From contig JAUSGE010000009.1 in assembly GCA_030649205.1 (NCBI GenBank), forward strand, positions 1 through 32,154: 32,154 nt of DNA. Direction: 5' to 3'. This document shows, piece by piece, positions 16,564-25,440 of the stretch. Within the stretch, counting starts at the first letter, position 1, and every line of letters begins with the position of its first letter. The notes under the pieces are model-generated. The model saw only the letters and a program-made list of their open reading frames with translations, did no database searches and had not been told where the DNA came from. The translations under genes were made by a program, and so were the position numbers. Source of the stretch: a bacterium (lineage in GTDB: Bacteria > Patescibacteriota > Patescibacteriia > Patescibacteriales > GWC2-42-12).

Positions 16564-19500
16564 ATGACAAAAAAAATAAAAAAAATATTAATAGTTTTCA
16601 GCCTGTTAGCCGCGGTTTTTGCTGTGGCTCATTTCGCGCTGGCGGCGACCGCTGATGTGGGGCTGAATTACGCGGAAGGTACGGGTTTAAGCGCGGCCAG
16701 CGACCCCAGAGTTATCGCGGCTAACATTATTAGGATCGCGCTGGGCTTTTTAGGCATTATCGCGGTCGGCCTAATTATTTATGCCGGCTATTTATGGATG
16801 ACGGCTAATGGCGAAGCGGAAAAAGTGGAAAAAGCCAAGAAGATTTTAATCGGCGCGGTGATCGGGCTGTTAATTTGTTTAGCGTCATTCGCCATTGCCA
16901 GCTATATTTTATCCAGATTAACTGAAGCTACGGGCGGCGAGAATACTGATCCTTTCGCCTGCAGCGGTCCCGACTGCCCCGGCGGCGGGCCTGACTTTTC
17001 TTTTGGAGTTTCCGGAACCATACCTGGAGATCAGGCAAAAAATGTGATAAGAAATGTAAGAGTTAGAGTTTTTTTGAACGACGCTATGGCTGATAATATT
17101 GACCAAAACGTTTTAAATAATAATTTTAAAGTGGAAAAAATCGCTTTTATTAATTCAGCCGATGAAACGGAAACCAATTTGCCTGAAATACAGCCGGTGG
17201 AGGGTGTGGTGGAATCAGGCGGCGGCCGGCGGGAAATTAATTTTAAAAGCAATGCGAATTGCGGCGATGAAAATAATACGCAGAACTGTCTTGACTCTTG
17301 GAGCAAATATAAAGTTACTGTTAACGGCGGGAGCGGAATAAAATCAATCAACAACCAAAGCCTAAGTTGCGCGGGTAATTCCTGCAAGTTTGTTTTTTCC
17401 ACCAATAATCTAATAGATACCAGCGGTCCGACCGCTGGGATAATATCACAGCAAATTTGCCGCGATGACGGCTCGCTTAAGCTCGGCGCCAATACCGTAA
17501 CCGGCTGGGCGCGGGATGACGCGGGTTTTTCCAGTCTGGGATTTTTAGAACAAAAAGTCGGCGAGTCCAGAATAAAAACGGACATAGTTAAGCCTGGGAA
17601 AAAACAAACTTATCAATCCGAGTCTTATCAATATGATACAAAAGCCATGGCCGTGGGCGATCAATACAATTTTAGTTTTAGCGCTTATGATTTGGCTTAC
17701 CACAAAGCGGATAGCAGTTTTACTACTACGATCAGGCCCGGCCATTGCTGTAATGGCATAAAAGATCCAACTGAAACCGCTATTGATTGCGGCGGAGAGT
17801 GCGGCGCTTGCGACGGCGCGGCCTGCGCTAATGATATAAGCGTACCGGCAACTTGCAGTGATAATTTGTGCGCTTCGCAAACCTGCCGTTCTGAAGGCTC
17901 AACCGCCGCTAAATGCTCTGCCGCCGGTTACGCGGCCGGAACTACAAACTGCTGTCTTTGCCAGAGTCCGCCGGTTATCACCGGCATTTCTCCGGCCGGC
18001 GGATTTTGTAAAAATGAACCTAATGAAGCCTGTTTAGCGGACAGCGATTGCGCCAGCGGCGACAGTTGCGATCAGAGCGCGCCTAACGGCAAGGCTGGTA
18101 ATTTTTTTACAATTTACGGCAGAAATTTTGGCGCCAGCCCGGGCAATGGCGGAGTCTACGCCAGCAGTACATTAGGCTGGGTTAAAGCCAAATTAGCTAA
18201 CGACTCTGCGGCCGGCAATGTTCAATGCACAAATGTTTGGACTGATAATAAAATTACCGCGATTGTTCCGAGCGGCGCGCAAACCGGAGCCATAAAAATT
18301 GTAAAGTCCGACTCGGCGTCCACTACCAGCGTGTTTGATTTTAAAATAAATGATATTGACAGGCCGGGCATTTGTTCATTAGATCCTGATAGCGGAAAAC
18401 AAGATGAAGTTATAAATTATTATGGCATAAAATTATCAGGCGCCAGCCCTTATTTTGGAAACATAAATAATAGAATTGCCGGAGTAGGAGCGAGTTTTAA
18501 TGATAATAAAAAAGGAACTGCCAAGGTGCCAAACATAACAGCCGGTAATACGAGCAGTTTTGCCCTAAAAGATAAAGTCTATAGCAATTATTTGGATTTT
18601 ACTAAAGATAAAGAATTATATAAGGGTCCGTTTATTTCTTCGTTTGATCCTAAGGAAGGTCCGGCCGGACAATATGTAACCATTAACGGCGGCGGCTTCG
18701 GCGCTACAGCCGGAGAGGTTTATTTCGGCGATGCTATTACCGGCAAGCCAGCCAGTTTTGATTTTCCTAAAATCTGCGCGGATTCCATTTGGAGCGACAA
18801 GCAGGTGATTGTAAAAGTTCCAGAAAATTTGCAAAATCGTAGAAATTACAAAATAACCATGAAGATTGGAGCTTGGCCGGCAATTGATACGACTTCAATT
18901 CAGCCGGAGATTGACAGGAATTTTATATTTAACAGCGCCTCGCCCCTAAAGCCGAGTTTATGCAAAATAGACCCCGCAATGGGCAAAATAAATACTCGGG
19001 TAAGTTTGTATGGCGAATATTTTGGCGAGAAGAAAAATCCGGCTGTATTAATTGGCGACAAACCTTATCCTTTAATTAGATTTCAAGCCGATAAAGATCA
19101 AACAGTTTTTGACTATTGGGACAAAGATAATGACCCAAAAATAACCGGAATTAGACCGGACAAAATAATTACTAAAGTGCCTAACCAAGCCGTAACCGGT
19201 CCGGTTAAAGTGGTTCAGACTGTAACGGTCAGTACTCGGGCTGGCCAGGGGGTTAGCCAGGTAATAGGCAACGGCAAAAATTTTAAAGTCGGGATTTGCG
19301 AGACAAAAGATGACTGCGGTTCAGTCAGTCTATGTTGTTCAGCCGGCACGCCTTATGCCGGACAATGCAAAACCGGCACAGTAGAGCAAGATGTTTGTTT
19401 TCCTGAAATAAAGTCCTGCGTTTATGAATGGAACTTCAGCACCGGTGGAAGTTCTTCCGCTTGCGCCAGCGATAAAGATACTGATAATAATCCGGCTACT

Positions 19501-22500
19501 CTGTCAGAATGCGGAGACCCGGAATCATGTTCCGGCTATGGCAGTTCGCTGGCGAGTTGTTATGGCCAGATGTGCCCCAACTCGCCCGGGCAATGCTCGG
19601 GCAATTCCGGATCGGTTGCTACCGGAGTGAAATGCGGCAATGATGTCTGTAAAAAGGCGGCCGGTTGTCTGGATAAAGACGGAGTGACTTTGCTCTGTAC
19701 CTATAGCGCAACTCTTAATAGATGCGTAAAAAATTCCGTGGCCTGTAATTTAACCGATAGTATTACTGACGCGAACGGCGTAAAATTTGCCCTAAAGTGC
19801 GGCACGGTTGATAATAAAAATGTCTGGTATTATGACAGCAACAAAACTTGCGCCTCAAGCGGCTATACCAAGAGCGCTGATAAAAACAAGTGCTTAGGCT
19901 CGGCTTGCGAGACCTGCTCGTCCGGATTTGTCTGTCAAAAAGACGGCGGCGCCGGCGTCTGCGCGGTTAACAATAATATTTGTCCAGCCGGTTCAACTTG
20001 CGATCCAGCTAAAAATGAATGCCTTAAAACAACACCGCAGTCAAGCTGTGAATGCTGCTGCAGTATCAGCCAGAATACGGCCAGCGGCAACCCGGGCTGC
20101 TGTACCGGCCTTAAATGCGGCGACACCTGCGGGTCTGACACCAGTTTAACTGATGGCCCTGATACTAACGATGATGGAATCGGCGACAGCAATGCCGGGC
20201 AGGGCAAATGCACCGGCTGTACGGTTAAAAACGCGAACGGCCAGGTTAATCAGGCCGCGTCCAATGCCAGCTGTAATTGTTCCGGTACTAGCGGAAAATT
20301 CTGCGATACTAGCGGCGCGGGCGGCTTGGGCACTTGCAACGATTGTACGCAATTATCAACCGCCGGACTCTGCTCCGGTTTGGGCGCGGGTAGCTGTTGC
20401 TTGGACGCAACAAAAAGCGATGTTTGCCGCGGCGTTAGCGCGGGCGGAAGCACTGTGAAAGACACGGATTTTCAGGAAGTATATCGCCAGGACTTTAATA
20501 CTCCCGGTGATTTGGCCGGCTGGACACCCTCCGCGGAGTGCGCCGGGCAATACGCGGTTAAAGACGGTTTTCTTGAATTTCAAGGCAACAACGATTGCAA
20601 TTTAGGCGTAGAGTTTAATAAGTTTAATTTTAGGGTCGGATCAGAATATAAAATAAAAATAAAAATAAAAAGAGACGACACTAATGGCGCGATTGCTCTT
20701 GGTTTAGGTACGGCCAGCGGTAATTACACCATTAACCCGAGCTCGGCAAACAACGAAAAAAATTATGAATTTGTGTTTGGACCGGGTTTAATACCAACAA
20801 TTAGCGCGCGCTACAATCATATTAAGTTAAGCATTGATAAAGTTAATGATAGTTACAAAGTTGATGGGTTCTATCAAGTAGATTATATTGCCATTGAAGA
20901 GAAAAGTCCTTATTCTTTCTGCGCCTATTATAGCTGCGGCTCGGGCGCAGATGCCGCTAATTGCCAGGGCGCGCAGAAAACCGGAACTTACCGCACCAAA
21001 GATTGCGGCAACCAATGCCAGCTCTTTCCGCAATTCGGTTTGGAGTGCAACAACAAAACCGCCAAGGCCGATACGTGCGATGCCAATGTTTGTACGAACT
21101 TCAGTTGCTTAGATGAAAACGGCTATGGTGTGGGTAAGCCCAACCCAAGTTACGAGCCTACCGCCAAAAATAATACTTGCGGTACGTGCTGCTGTGATCC
21201 TAAGGCCGGTAGTGATCAGTGTAAGGCTGTCAACAGCAAACTATCATGCGTGGCCGATAAAGGCAGTTGTTCCGGCGCTAATCGCGGCTTATGCTGTGGC
21301 TGCAGCGCGGACAGCGATTGCGGCAGTTCGGCTACGACCGGTTGTGGTACGGATACTTGCTGTAGCAGTCGGCCGACTGTGACGGCCACGGTGCCGGTAG
21401 CCGGGGCAGGCAACAGCGATGACAAAACAAAAGTCTGCCGCAATGCTTTAATTCAAGCTGATTTTAATCGGCCCATGTCGCTTAATACTTTTAGCGGCAA
21501 TGTGATCGTGGCCGGAGAATATGGCGCTGATCAATGTCCGGACAATACCACCTATTTAACCGCCGCCTATAAGCCAACCTTTTTTGCCAAGGTAAAATTT
21601 TGGTTAGCCAAACTGCCGCTGATTGATAAGCTGTTCGCGTCCGCGGCCCGAGCCGACGCGGTGGACGGAAATTTTTGCGCCATCAAGGGCACGGTCAATG
21701 GAGTTAATAATAAAGATACTTCCACTCTGGAATTTGCCCCCTCGCAAATCCTGGAGCCAAAACGTAAATATTATGTTATAATAAAAGGCGATACCAATAC
21801 CTCGGACGCGGTGAAAGAAGGCGTCTTAAGCGTCGGCGGTATTAGCATGAAGCCTGTGCTGGTGGACGAAAAAACTTTTAATGGTATTACTTACAAGGGA
21901 AAAATTTGGTCGTTCACGACCATGTCGGATCAAGGCCCTAATAAGGGAGTTTGCGAAATCAGCAAAGTTATAATTGATCCGGACTCTCATCTGTTTCAGA
22001 CGAATAAAAATGATCCGAACGATGATGATCCGAAAAAAGATACCTTTGATAAGATAGCTGATAGCGATAGGGTGTTTACAGCCACGGCTCTGAATGTTCA
22101 AGGCCAGGCTTTGGCGCCGGTTAAAGAATATGGCTGGAATTGGATTTGGTCTACGGATAATAACAAGGTTGCTGTTGCCCGGCCGGTTGCCAACGGACCA
22201 GGATATTTCGGCAGAGAATTAATCAGGGCTAATGATAATATTACCGAAGGTGAAACTTACGTTAATGCCAAAGCGGAAATTACTATATCGTCAATTGTTT
22301 CATCGCCGATCGGCAAGACAATACCCGGCAAAGCCAAAGTTTATGTTTTAGTCTGTTCTAATCCCTGGCCCACGGTTGAGCCAAACGGAGAATGGCGTCC
22401 ATTTCGGGATTATGGCTTAAAATGCAGTGATCCGAACGGAGATTGTTCCGGGCCGTATTCAACAGAAGGCAGTTCATGCGGTGAGTCCGATAAATGCCAA

Positions 22501-23652
22501 TATAATAACTGCACTACTCAGAGTGCTTATTGCGATAACACAAATTTTGAATTATATTATTGCCGCGACGCGGGCGGGCCGGGCACGGCCGATGATTTGC
22601 CCGCGATTTTAAGTGATTCAGCCGTGATTAGGGGTAGAAGCGCAAATTTGAAATGCGATGATGGAACCGGAAGCTGTGAAGGCAAGGCACAAGACGACGA
22701 CTGCAGTGATGACAGCGGCAAATGTGAAGTTGATATTTTAAAAGAATTTTATTTTTTCCGGGAAGGCAAGCCGTCAGCCGCCGGAGATTTTAAGGTCAGC
22801 GTCTTGCCTCGAGGCGGGGCAGTTTCGGCCAGCTGGGATTCGGTGACTGGCGCTACCGGCTATAAAGTCTATTATGGAACGGCCAGCGGCAAATATACTG
22901 ATTCAGTTGAGGCAGCGGCACAGATTGAAACAACACAAACTAAAGAAATTACCGGTTTAACCAATGGCAAAAAATATTATTTTGCCATGACTTCCTATAA
23001 CGCGCAAAAAGCCGAGAGCGGATATTCGGATCCAATTAGTGTTACGCCAGCCGACAGCCAAGGTCCGGCAGTAGCGCCAACTCTATTTAAGGCAACACCC
23101 GGGAATATGAAAGTAGACTTAGAATGGGCTAATAATTATAGCGAAACGGTAAGCTTCAGGGCATTTTATAAAGCCACAGACGATTGCAACGATCAAGTAA
23201 ATTTTGGCAGTTCAATTCCGGTTGCCACTTCCCTGGCCGCAACTTCCACAGCCGCAATTAATAATCTGGCCAATGGCATAAATTATTGTTTTGGCGCAGT
23301 GGCTTACGATTCGTCCGGCAACAAGAGCGCCACCACTACGGCTTCGGCCAGGCCGTTCGCGCCAGCGGCTAATTTAGCTTTAGCGGGTGTTGGCGATGGG
23401 CTGGTGAAATTGTCATGGAGTTCAGCTTTAGGCGCGGCAAAATATAAAATATATTATAATAGAAGCGGAGATTCAGTTATTGCTTCTGCCGCCACATCCA
23501 CGCCCGGCACAACGGCTAATCCGCAAATTATTTTCGGCTTAACCAATGGCACGGCTTATAATTTTATGATTAGATCAGCGGGTGTTGATTCAGGCGGCGG
23601 CGACATAGAAAGCGCTAATTCCAATAAAATCAGCGCTACGCCGAGTAAATAA
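16564..23652 (+). CDS. Giant surface protein (about 2360 aa): VirB2-like N-terminus, TIG/IPT, Cys-rich, jelly-roll-like, Ig-like and FN3 domains
   Basis: N-terminus 'ATADVGLNYAEGTGLSAASDPRVIAANIIRIALGFLGIIAVGLIIYAGYLWMTANGEAEKVEKAKKILIGAVIGLLICLASFAIASYILSRL', paralogous to 13150..15933. TIG-like 'PPVITGISPAGGF...FTIYGRNFG' and 'GPFISSFDPKEGPAGQYVTINGGGFG'; C-terminal FN3-like repeats 'VSASWDSVTGATGYKVYYGT...ITGLTNGKKYYFAMTSYN'. The track start 16549 lies in repeat sequence; ATG at 16564 (MTKKIKK) is likelier. Confidence 0.82.
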   Translation: MTKKIKKILIVFSLLAAVFAVAHFALAATADVGLNYAEGTGLSAASDPRVIAANIIRIALGFLGIIAVGLIIYAGYLWMTANGEAEKVEKAKKILIGAVIGLLICLASFAIASYILSRLTEATGGENTDPFACSGPDCPGGGPDFSFGVSGTIPGDQAKNVIRNVRVRVFLNDAMADNIDQNVLNNNFKVEKIAFINSADETETNLPEIQPVEGVVESGGGRREINFKSNANCGDENNTQNCLDSWSKYKVTVNGGSGIKSINNQSLSCAGNSCKFVFSTNNLIDTSGPTAGIISQQICRDDGSLKLGANTVTGWARDDAGFSSLGFLEQKVGESRIKTDIVKPGKKQTYQSESYQYDTKAMAVGDQYNFSFSAYDLAYHKADSSFTTTIRPGHCCNGIKDPTETAIDCGGECGACDGAACANDISVPATCSDNLCASQTCRSEGSTAAKCSAAGYAAGTTNCCLCQSPPVITGISPAGGFCKNEPNEACLADSDCASGDSCDQSAPNGKAGNFFTIYGRNFGASPGNGGVYASSTLGWVKAKLANDSAAGNVQCTNVWTDNKITAIVPSGAQTGAIKIVKSDSASTTSVFDFKINDIDRPGICSLDPDSGKQDEVINYYGIKLSGASPYFGNINNRIAGVGASFNDNKKGTAKVPNITAGNTSSFALKDKVYSNYLDFTKDKELYKGPFISSFDPKEGPAGQYVTINGGGFGATAGEVYFGDAITGKPASFDFPKICADSIWSDKQVIVKVPENLQNRRNYKITMKIGAWPAIDTTSIQPEIDRNFIFNSASPLKPSLCKIDPAMGKINTRVSLYGEYFGEKKNPAVLIGDKPYPLIRFQADKDQTVFDYWDKDNDPKITGIRPDKIITKVPNQAVTGPVKVVQTVTVSTRAGQGVSQVIGNGKNFKVGICETKDDCGSVSLCCSAGTPYAGQCKTGTVEQDVCFPEIKSCVYEWNFSTGGSSSACASDKDTDNNPATLSECGDPESCSGYGSSLASCYGQMCPNSPGQCSGNSGSVATGVKCGNDVCKKAAGCLDKDGVTLLCTYSATLNRCVKNSVACNLTDSITDANGVKFALKCGTVDNKNVWYYDSNKTCASSGYTKSADKNKCLGSACETCSSGFVCQKDGGAGVCAVNNNICPAGSTCDPAKNECLKTTPQSSCECCCSISQNTASGNPGCCTGLKCGDTCGSDTSLTDGPDTNDDGIGDSNAGQGKCTGCTVKNANGQVNQAASNASCNCSGTSGKFCDTSGAGGLGTCNDCTQLSTAGLCSGLGAGSCCLDATKSDVCRGVSAGGSTVKDTDFQEVYRQDFNTPGDLAGWTPSAECAGQYAVKDGFLEFQGNNDCNLGVEFNKFNFRVGSEYKIKIKIKRDDTNGAIALGLGTASGNYTINPSSANNEKNYEFVFGPGLIPTISARYNHIKLSIDKVNDSYKVDGFYQVDYIAIEEKSPYSFCAYYSCGSGADAANCQGAQKTGTYRTKDCGNQCQLFPQFGLECNNKTAKADTCDANVCTNFSCLDENGYGVGKPNPSYEPTAKNNTCGTCCCDPKAGSDQCKAVNSKLSCVADKGSCSGANRGLCCGCSADSDCGSSATTGCGTDTCCSSRPTVTATVPVAGAGNSDDKTKVCRNALIQADFNRPMSLNTFSGNVIVAGEYGADQCPDNTTYLTAAYKPTFFAKVKFWLAKLPLIDKLFASAARADAVDGNFCAIKGTVNGVNNKDTSTLEFAPSQILEPKRKYYVIIKGDTNTSDAVKEGVLSVGGISMKPVLVDEKTFNGITYKGKIWSFTTMSDQGPNKGVCEISKVIIDPDSHLFQTNKNDPNDDDPKKDTFDKIADSDRVFTATALNVQGQALAPVKEYGWNWIWSTDNNKVAVARPVANGPGYFGRELIRANDNITEGETYVNAKAEITISSIVSSPIGKTIPGKAKVYVLVCSNPWPTVEPNGEWRPFRDYGLKCSDPNGDCSGPYSTEGSSCGESDKCQYNNCTTQSAYCDNTNFELYYCRDAGGPGTADDLPAILSDSAVIRGRSANLKCDDGTGSCEGKAQDDDCSDDSGKCEVDILKEFYFFREGKPSAAGDFKVSVLPRGGAVSASWDSVTGATGYKVYYGTASGKYTDSVEAAAQIETTQTKEITGLTNGKKYYFAMTSYNAQKAESGYSDPISVTPADSQGPAVAPTLFKATPGNMKVDLEWANNYSETVSFRAFYKATDDCNDQVNFGSSIPVATSLAATSTAAINNLANGINYCFGAVAYDSSGNKSATTTASARPFAPAANLALAGVGDGLVKLSWSSALGAAKYKIYYNRSGDSVIASAATSTPGTTANPQIIFGLTNGTAYNFMIRSAGVDSGGGDIESANSNKISATPSK

Positions 23653-23665
23653 TCTAAAATTAATT

Positions 23666-23714
23666 TTCTGCCTGACTTTAGTCAGCTGTTAACTCCGGCT
23701 AAAGCCGGGCAGAA
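23666..23714. repeat. Nested palindrome, possible terminator, after the giant gene
   Basis: TTCTGCC - TGACTTTAGTCA - ... CCGGCTAAAGCCGG - GGCAGAA; the second inner palindrome is shared with 10701-10724. Confidence 0.7.
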
Positions 23715-23731
23715 AGAAAAGTAATAATTCT

Positions 23732-24418
23732 ATGTTTGACGATTTGGATAAACAAAATGCGCCAGAGTCCTCTGCGAGAGACTCTGGCGGAGAAAGTAAC
23801 CCCCCTACCCCCCTTTTAAAGGGGGGCGCTTCGGCGCCGGTAAAAGTTGAAGACATTTTGGCCGAAGTTGACCGAGGTGGTAAGCCGGAAGCGTTTCGTC
23901 CCAGGCCGGCTAACGTTCCTCCAAGTTACGGCACGGTCATTCCGGCCGATGATAGCTGGTTAAAAAATAAAAAATTGATTTTTGGCTCGCTGGCCGGAAT
24001 TTTTGTTATTTTAGCCGGAGTTTATTTTGGGCTGATGCTGATGAAAAATAAAACACTGCCTGAAAGCGCGAGCGCGCCAGAGCAGCCGGTTAATCAGGTA
24101 AATAATGAAATCAACGCTCCGGCCGCGCCTGAAGACGCGCCTGCTAATCCCCAGACACTCGGTGTCCCGGGGACACCGAGTGTCTCTGCAGACACTGACC
24201 AGGACGGCTTGACCGATGAAGAAGAGTCCGCGCTGGGCGCTAATCCCAATGATCCGGACAGCGATCAGGACGGTTTGACCGACCGCGAGGAAGTTAAAGT
24301 CTATCTGACCGATCTTTTAAAGCCGGATACTGACGGCGACGGTTATCCTGACGGCACCGAAGTTAAAAATGGCTATGATCCCAAAGGGCCGGGTAAATTA
24401 TTGGAAATAAAACCATAG
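23732..24418 (+). CDS. Membrane-anchored protein with thrombospondin type-3-like (DxDxDG) repeats
   Basis: TM 'LIFGSLAGIFVILAGVYFGLMLM', then 'DTDQDGLTDEEESALGANPNDPDSDQDGLTDREE...DTDGDGYPDGTEVKNGYDP'. Confidence 0.82.
   Translation: MFDDLDKQNAPESSARDSGGESNPPTPLLKGGASAPVKVEDILAEVDRGGKPEAFRPRPANVPPSYGTVIPADDSWLKNKKLIFGSLAGIFVILAGVYFGLMLMKNKTLPESASAPEQPVNQVNNEINAPAAPEDAPANPQTLGVPGTPSVSADTDQDGLTDEEESALGANPNDPDSDQDGLTDREEVKVYLTDLLKPDTDGDGYPDGTEVKNGYDPKGPGKLLEIKP
24153..24185. repeat. Perfect 16-1-16 palindrome inside a CDS, same arms as the yqeY terminator
   Basis: AGACACTCGGTGTCCC-G-GGGACACCGAGTGTCT, encoding ..QTLGVPGTPSVS.. Confidence 0.92.
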
Positions 24419-24423
24419 AGCTT

Positions 24424-25440
24424 ATGTTTAACATGCTTAACATAATCAGGAAAAAGCCAGTGGAAAATTCCCAGACGCCGGATGTCCCGGGGACGTCCGG
24501 CGTCTCCGGCGAAAAGCAGATTAATCTTGATAAAATCGCCATCCATGCCATGCCGGAGCATTTTCGCCATCAGACGGCTAAGGTTAAAAGCGCTAAAACC
24601 GCCGGCATTGTCATTATTGCCGGAGGCGGATTTTTACTGATTGCGGCTTCGCTCGGACTGTATTATTATTTATTCAGAACGCCCGCGCCGGCGGTTCAGA
24701 GCCAGCCCGCGGCTTTAAATAGCGCGCCTGATGATCAAAATCAAAACCAGCCGGCGGTTGAACAAAATACAGCCGGCTTGGCTACCACCACCGAGCCCGC
24801 GACTTTGCCCGCGGACAATGATTTAGCCGCTTCCACGGCCAGCACCACTTCGCCGGCCGGCGAGCCGGGCATGAGCGGCGACAGCCTAAAATCAGGATTG
24901 GACAGCGATAATGATAGCTTGACTGACGCGGAAGAAGATTTATTAGGCGCCGCGACCTCCACGCCTGATACGGACGGCGACGGCTATCCTGACGGCACCG
25001 AGCTGATTAATTTATATGATCCGGCGAGCCAAGGAAAATTAACCGATAACCCTCATATCGCGCTTTATGAAAATAAAACCTTTAATTATGGCGCGCTTTA
25101 TCCTAAAGTTTGGGAGCAGAGTTCTAATGGCGGAGACGATTCGGTGATGTTTAAATCCGCCGATAATCAGTTTATTCAAATTGTGGTTCAGCCCAATCCG
25201 GATAAACAGCCGCTAGACCAATGGTACATAGATCAGCTGGGCGTTGCTTCGGTTAGTGAAGCAAACCGCGCCGCCGGCGCGAACTGGCAGGGCATAAAAA
25301 GTTTGGATGGCTTGACTCTCTACTTAACCGACAGCCGGCAAAATTATATTTTCAGCCTGACGTATAATCCAACCGAGAGCAATATTTTAGAGTATATTGA
25401 TATTTTTCAGATGATGATTAAGTCGTTTGCGTTAAAATAA
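24424..25440 (+). CDS. Membrane-anchored protein with TSP3-like repeat, paralogous architecture to 23732..24418
   Basis: TM 'AGIVIIAGGGFLLIAASLGLYYYLF', 'DSDNDSLTDAEEDLLGAATSTPDTDGDGYPDGTELINLYDP', then a globular C-terminal domain. Confidence 0.8.
   Translation: MFNMLNIIRKKPVENSQTPDVPGTSGVSGEKQINLDKIAIHAMPEHFRHQTAKVKSAKTAGIVIIAGGGFLLIAASLGLYYYLFRTPAPAVQSQPAALNSAPDDQNQNQPAVEQNTAGLATTTEPATLPADNDLAASTASTTSPAGEPGMSGDSLKSGLDSDNDSLTDAEEDLLGAATSTPDTDGDGYPDGTELINLYDPASQGKLTDNPHIALYENKTFNYGALYPKVWEQSSNGGDDSVMFKSADNQFIQIVVQPNPDKQPLDQWYIDQLGVASVSEANRAAGANWQGIKSLDGLTLYLTDSRQNYIFSLTYNPTESNILEYIDIFQMMIKSFALK
24473..24505. repeat. 16-1-16 palindrome inside a CDS, same arms as the topA terminator
   Basis: AGACGCCGGATGTCCC-G-GGGACGTCCGGCGTCT, encoding ..QTPDVPGTSGVS.. 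Confidence 0.92.

Noticed and set aside
20640-20670. Hexanucleotide run aaaata x3 as a phase-variable tract
   Set aside because: In-frame 6-nt unit (KI repeats), so copy changes would not shift the frame; too short to claim variability.
19424-22612. Numerous alternate-frame and antisense ORFs across the giant gene (e.g. 19928..20149, 20153..20458, 21113..21382)
   Set aside because: Shadow ORFs of a GC-rich Cys/Ala/Gly-rich coding region; no independent start signals or family motifs.
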